From Betaproteobacteria bacterium (GTDB taxonomy: Bacteria > Pseudomonadota > Gammaproteobacteria > Burkholderiales > SG8-39): DNA of 34,831 bases. Every line of letters begins with the position of its first letter. Positions within the stretch are counted from its first letter, which is position 1. Shown here piece by piece: positions 32,000 to 34,831 of this stretch. Where the stretch lies: the NCBI GenBank assembly GCA_004298385.1, contig SCTX01000047.1, positions 1 through 34,831 of the forward strand, written 5' to 3'. The notes below the pieces were generated by a model. The model worked only from the letters and a program-made list of their open reading frames with translations. It made no database searches and was not told the origin of the DNA. Both the position numbers and the translations under genes were made by a program.

Positions 32000-32602
32000 T
32001 TATTCTCCCGGCCACAGGTTGAACGGCAGTCCCAGGCCCTTGACGAAAGCATAAACGCTGAAAATCGCCAGCACGATGGTCAGGATCACGATTTCCTTGT
32101 TGCGGAAATCGTGGCCGCCGGCCGCGCTGAGCACGATCAATATTGCGATCGCCAGCACCAGGCCCAGGGGTTTGAGCGCATAACCGAAGATCACCACTGC
32201 AAGCAGGATCAGGAACATCGACTTCGGTCCGAATGCGCCGATAAATAGGAGCAGCGACAGCAAGGCGAGCGCAGCCTGCAGCATCCGCAGCATCGGCGCA
32301 TCCTTAAGCTGAGTATCGGCGAAGTAGAAGTAGGTCGCCCCTCCAACCACGATCGCGGCAAGCAGCAGCAGCGGCCGGAACGTGAATACCTTGAGCGGAT
32401 GCGCGAACTTGGAGACGAATGCGCGGAAGAAAACCATCGCGCCCAGGACTGCGAGCAGGCCACCCAGCACGGTGGGAAAATACGCCGGCCCCATGCGCAC
32501 CGCCGAACCCATGGGATAGTTCTGCGCGACCACCCCGAACCACACGCCGAAGCCGATGAACATCAGCCCGGCCCAGAAATCCTTGCCGTTTTTTATATGC
32601 AT
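32000..32602 (-). CDS. tctB: Tripartite tricarboxylate transporter small subunit
   Basis: This 200-aa small permease subunit has about five hydrophobic segments and the TctB-like start 'KNGKDFWAGLMFIGFGVWF' followed by 'GPAYFPTVLGGLLAVLGA'. It pairs with TctA; 2 nt separate its stop from the tctA start. ATG 32602 has an excellent GGAGGAGG ribosome site. An AlaLeu-rich segment in the middle makes it somewhat longer than the ~150-aa norm. Its promoter would lie in the 88-nt gap behind the cyclic-nucleotide-binding gene, where no strong element is seen. Confidence 0.9.
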   Translation of the reverse strand: MHIKNGKDFWAGLMFIGFGVWFGVVAQNYPMGSAVRMGPAYFPTVLGGLLAVLGAMVFFRAFVSKFAHPLKVFTFRPLLLLAAIVVGGATYFYFADTQLKDAPMLRMLQAALALLSLLLFIGAFGPKSMFLILLAVVIFGYALKPLGLVLAIAILIVLSAAGGHDFRNKEIVILTIVLAIFSVYAFVKGLGLPFNLWPGE

Positions 32603-32690
32603 TGCCTCCTCCTCCAATCCGTGCCGCCCGCCATTCTGCCACATTCGCGCGGCAGTGGCGCAAGGTTTTGCCAGTATCGCGGGGCCGGCT

Positions 32691-33221
32691 TCAATTGCCG
32701 TTCTTGTCCATCAGCGCCACCAGCTTGACGCTGGTCTGGCGCAAGCGCTGCGACAGCATCAGCACCAGTTCCATCAGAATTTTCGCGCCCAGGATGGGCT
32801 GTTCCAGAATGATGCGCGCCAGGTTTTCGCGCGCCAGCACCGCGATCACGCAAGGCTCGGCGGCGACGCAGGTGGCGAAGCGCGGTTCGCCGTCTATCAT
32901 GGACATTTCGCCCAGCGTTTTTCCGGCCTCGACCGTGGCGATGAGCTTGGGCGTGTTCCAGCGGTCTTGCTTGAATACTTCGACGCTGCCTTCGATCATC
33001 AGCAGCATGAAATCGCCCTGCTCGCCTTCGTGGATGATCTCCTGGCCGGGTCCGGCGCGGTAGGCGTCCATGAAGTGGCTCATCAGGCGGATTTCCGCCA
33101 TATTGAAGTTCTCGAACAGCGGCGAATAGCTGATCATGCGATGCATCTGCCCGGCGAATTGGGTCGCATCGCCCATGTATTCCAGGTGCGCCAGGTGATC
33201 GCGTCCGGCATTTTCAGCCAT
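32691..33221 (-). CDS. Cyclic nucleotide-binding domain protein without HTH
   Basis: This 176-aa protein is a single Crp-type cNMP-binding beta-roll with flanking helices. The phosphate-binding cassette reads 'LGEMSMIDGEPRFATCVA', keeping the Glu and Arg that hold the ribose and cyclic phosphate in CRP. The C-terminus is helical ('ILMELVLMLSQRLRQTS') and ends before any DNA-binding domain. It is thus a cAMP or cGMP sensor that would act by protein contact. The start at ATG 33221 has a weak site; Met16 is an alternative. A cAMP source, the REC-cyclase-kinase protein, is encoded about 5 kb away. A direct link is inference. Confidence 0.88.
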   Translation of the reverse strand: MAENAGRDHLAHLEYMGDATQFAGQMHRMISYSPLFENFNMAEIRLMSHFMDAYRAGPGQEIIHEGEQGDFMLLMIEGSVEVFKQDRWNTPKLIATVEAGKTLGEMSMIDGEPRFATCVAAEPCVIAVLARENLARIILEQPILGAKILMELVLMLSQRLRQTSVKLVALMDKNGN

Positions 33222-33334
33222 AAGGTCTTGGTCCGAGACAGGCGGATCGGGCGGCTCCGGGGAGGCCCCGCCGGCGAACCCGGCGTCATCGGATTATGCC
33301 GAAACCGGGGGCTAAGCTCAAATCGAATTTTCCC

Positions 33335-34201
33335 TCACCGGATCAGCCACAGCGTGACGCCCAGCCAGAGGGCGACGACGACGAGCATATGCGCGTCGCT
33401 GAGCAGCGTCCACGCGGGATCCTCGCCGCCGCGGCGGTGCACGAGAAAAATGTAACGAAACAGGCCATACAGAACAAACGGCAGGGTATAGATCAGCTTG
33501 TCGGTGCGGTGCAGCGCGATGGTGTCCGGACTGACGCTGTACAGGCTGTAACTGACGATGACGCCGGCGGCGCTGATGGCCATCATCGTGTCGAGCAGCG
33601 CCGGAGTGTAATCGTACAGCACCGCGCGCTGGCCGGCGCCGTCGGAACCATTGCCGTCGCTCGCCATCAGTTCGGCGCGGCGCTTGGCAAAGCCGAGAAA
33701 AACGGTCAGCAACAGGCCGCACAGCAGCAGCCAGTACGAGGGGACGATATTCACCCCCCAGGTGCCGGCAAAAATGCGCAGCATGAAACCGGCGGCGATG
33801 AGGAACACGTCGAGGATGACGATGTTCTTCAGGCCGGCGCCGTAGGCGAGGTTGAGCGCCAGGTAAGCCAGGAGGATGGCTGCCACATTAGCGGAGGCCG
33901 CGGCGCCCAACGCCAGTCCCGCTGTCCCGCAGGCGACTGCGAGCGCGTATGCCTGACCCGTGCTCACCGTACCGCTGGCCAAAGGCCGCTTGCGCTTCAG
34001 CGGATGGGCGCGGTCCGCATTGCGATCGAGCACATCGTTAAGCGCATAGACGCAACTGGACATCAGGCAGAATCCGGCGGCGGCAAGAAGCACGCTGCCC
34101 CTGAGCTTCCAATCGTCGCCGACGTCGCTGAACAGCAGGCCGACGAAAACAAAGCCGTTCTTGACCCACTGATGCGGCCGTAGCAGTTTCAGCAGTTCCA
34201 T
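33335..34201 (-). CDS. UbiA family prenyltransferase (DPPR synthase-like)
   Basis: This 288-aa integral membrane prenyltransferase starts 'MELLKLLRPHQWVKNGFVF', typical of the decaprenyl-phosphate phosphoribosyltransferase branch of UbiA. The first Asp-rich motif 'NDVLDRNADRAHPLKRKRPL' binds Mg-diphosphate; a second site lies in 'LKNIVILDVFLIAAGF'. About eight membrane helices are seen. ATG 34201 fits the family; ATG 34240 would add 13 residues and overlap the upstream gene by 23 nt. This family transfers phosphoribose to a polyprenyl phosphate in envelope arabinose-type precursor synthesis. Its neighbour is a GT39-like polyprenyl-dependent glycosyltransferase, which supports a lipid-linked sugar role. 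Confidence 0.87.
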   Translation of the reverse strand: MELLKLLRPHQWVKNGFVFVGLLFSDVGDDWKLRGSVLLAAAGFCLMSSCVYALNDVLDRNADRAHPLKRKRPLASGTVSTGQAYALAVACGTAGLALGAAASANVAAILLAYLALNLAYGAGLKNIVILDVFLIAAGFMLRIFAGTWGVNIVPSYWLLLCGLLLTVFLGFAKRRAELMASDGNGSDGAGQRAVLYDYTPALLDTMMAISAAGVIVSYSLYSVSPDTIALHRTDKLIYTLPFVLYGLFRYIFLVHRRGGEDPAWTLLSDAHMLVVVALWLGVTLWLIR

Positions 34202-34217
34202 CGGCAGTGCCGCGGCG

Positions 34218-34831
34218 CTAGCGGGTGGGACAGGGTTCATCGGGAAAATAGCGTTCGCAAAAGTAGCAATGACCCAGCGGCAGGTAGGACGGGATTCTAT
34301 AGTAACGCTCACGCAGGGGCCGAAGCACCTGTTCACGGTAGGTCGGATAGTCGAAGCCCTGACCCAGCACCAGATGAAAGGTGGCGCCGTGCAACTCGAA
34401 CCGGCGCAACTCCACCTGGGCGAAATAAGGCGTGTAATCGCCCGGATCGGGCGGGTTCTTGCGCAGCACCAGAATGTTCTTCCCCGCCAGCGTCCTGAAA
34501 TCGGTAAGGATGTCGTCGTGGCGTCCATGCGAGGACGCGCTACCGAACACGAAAAAATACCTGCCCGAGGCGTAGGACGCCGTCACCGCAGGTGAAAACC
34601 CGTCGGCGGAGAATGCGTACTTTCCCGCATAAGGCTCGAGCCGCTGCAGCAGCTCGGCCGTGTTGACGTGAAACACGATGCCATCGTAGAGCCGGCTGTT
34701 CTTCCACACCTCGAGCGGCAGCAGGCTGGCGCCCACGATCCCCGCCACGTGGATCGCCGAGAATGCGGCGAGATAAACAACCGACTTCTTCAACTGCGCG
34801 GCGCTGAGCACGAGCGCCGCAGCCATGAAGA
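34218..34831 (-). CDS. C-terminal part of GT39-like glycosyltransferase (partial)
   Basis: The frame runs off the right edge of the window, so only the last ~204 residues are seen. They begin with membrane-helix sequence ('LKKSVVYLAAFSAIHVAGIV'). A periplasmic soluble domain follows, with 'GKYAFSADGFSPAVTASYAS', 'GRYFFVFGSASSHGRHDD' and 'YLPLGHCYFCERYFPDEPC'. This layout matches the C-terminus of ArnT/PMT-like GT39 proteins, which take sugars from polyprenyl phosphates in the periplasm. The N-terminal catalytic part is outside the window. It lies 16 nt upstream of the UbiA prenyltransferase. Confidence 0.65.
   Translation of the reverse strand, partial: FMAAALVLSAAQLKKSVVYLAAFSAIHVAGIVGASLLPLEVWKNSRLYDGIVFHVNTAELLQRLEPYAGKYAFSADGFSPAVTASYASGRYFFVFGSASSHGRHDDILTDFRTLAGKNILVLRKNPPDPGDYTPYFAQVELRRFELHGATFHLVLGQGFDYPTYREQVLRPLRERYYRIPSYLPLGHCYFCERYFPDEPCPTR

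Overview
The window (34,831 bp, GC-rich, coding density high) reads as chromosomal DNA of a betaproteobacterium-like organism. The basis is family composition: fused pntA with pntB, glcDEF, a TctA/TctB permease pair, SulP and TauE carriers, a UbiA-type prenyltransferase and proteobacterial two-component genes. This is inference; there is no rRNA or other taxonomic marker here. No tRNA, rRNA, CRISPR array or insertion sequence was seen.

Layout. (1) 98-3133, minus: pntBA, proton-translocating transhydrogenase, preceded by a perfect FNR-type box placed like a class II activator site. (2) 3269-6570, minus: an osmoprotectant substrate-binding/permease fusion, overlapping by 4 nt a type IV ABC exporter half-transporter. 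(3) 6587-8948, minus: a small accessory island. It holds a DprA-like protein, an intact YgiT-type zinc-finger gene next to a decayed DUF4258 toxin remnant, a DUF6883/DUF4926 pair, the C-terminal wreck of an Eco57I-type DNA methylase, and a 72-aa gene that may be leaderless. (4) 8996-12839, minus: glcDEF, glycolate oxidase. (5) 13033-16459: a SulP carrier (plus) facing a TauE/SafE exporter with its TIGR02186 partner (minus). (6) 16644-18105, plus: an SGNH-hydrolase lipoprotein and an SDR dehydrogenase. (7) 18428-21240, minus: a YeiH-like transporter and a LysR regulator. (8) 21272-21556, plus: a short self-contained transcription unit with promoter, 44-codon ORF, hairpin with an anti-Shine-Dalgarno loop, and Rho-independent terminator. 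(9) 21561-29990, minus: two arsenosugar-type glycosyltransferases, a TVP38-flavin disulfide reductase fusion, a REC-adenylate cyclase-Ser/Thr kinase fusion, a stand-alone receiver and a membrane hybrid-free histidine kinase. (10) 30058-30330, plus: the C-terminal half of a cobalamin adenosyltransferase, a pseudogene. (11) 30495-34831, minus: tctBA, a cyclic-nucleotide-binding protein, a UbiA prenyltransferase and the end of a GT39-like protein cut by the window edge.

How the parts may work together. The most striking circuit is the histidine kinase, receiver and REC-cyclase-kinase genes, coupled by a 2-nt gap and a 4-nt overlap. It would turn phosphorelay input into both cAMP and Ser/Thr phosphorylation. 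A cyclic-nucleotide-binding protein without a DNA-binding domain lies about 5 kb away and is a possible cAMP receiver. Three families associated with sulfur-oxyanion movement (SulP, TauE/TIGR02186, YeiH) sit within 8 kb. The accessory island looks like the remains of restriction and toxin-antitoxin loci in which the hazardous partners have decayed and the accessory or protective genes persist.
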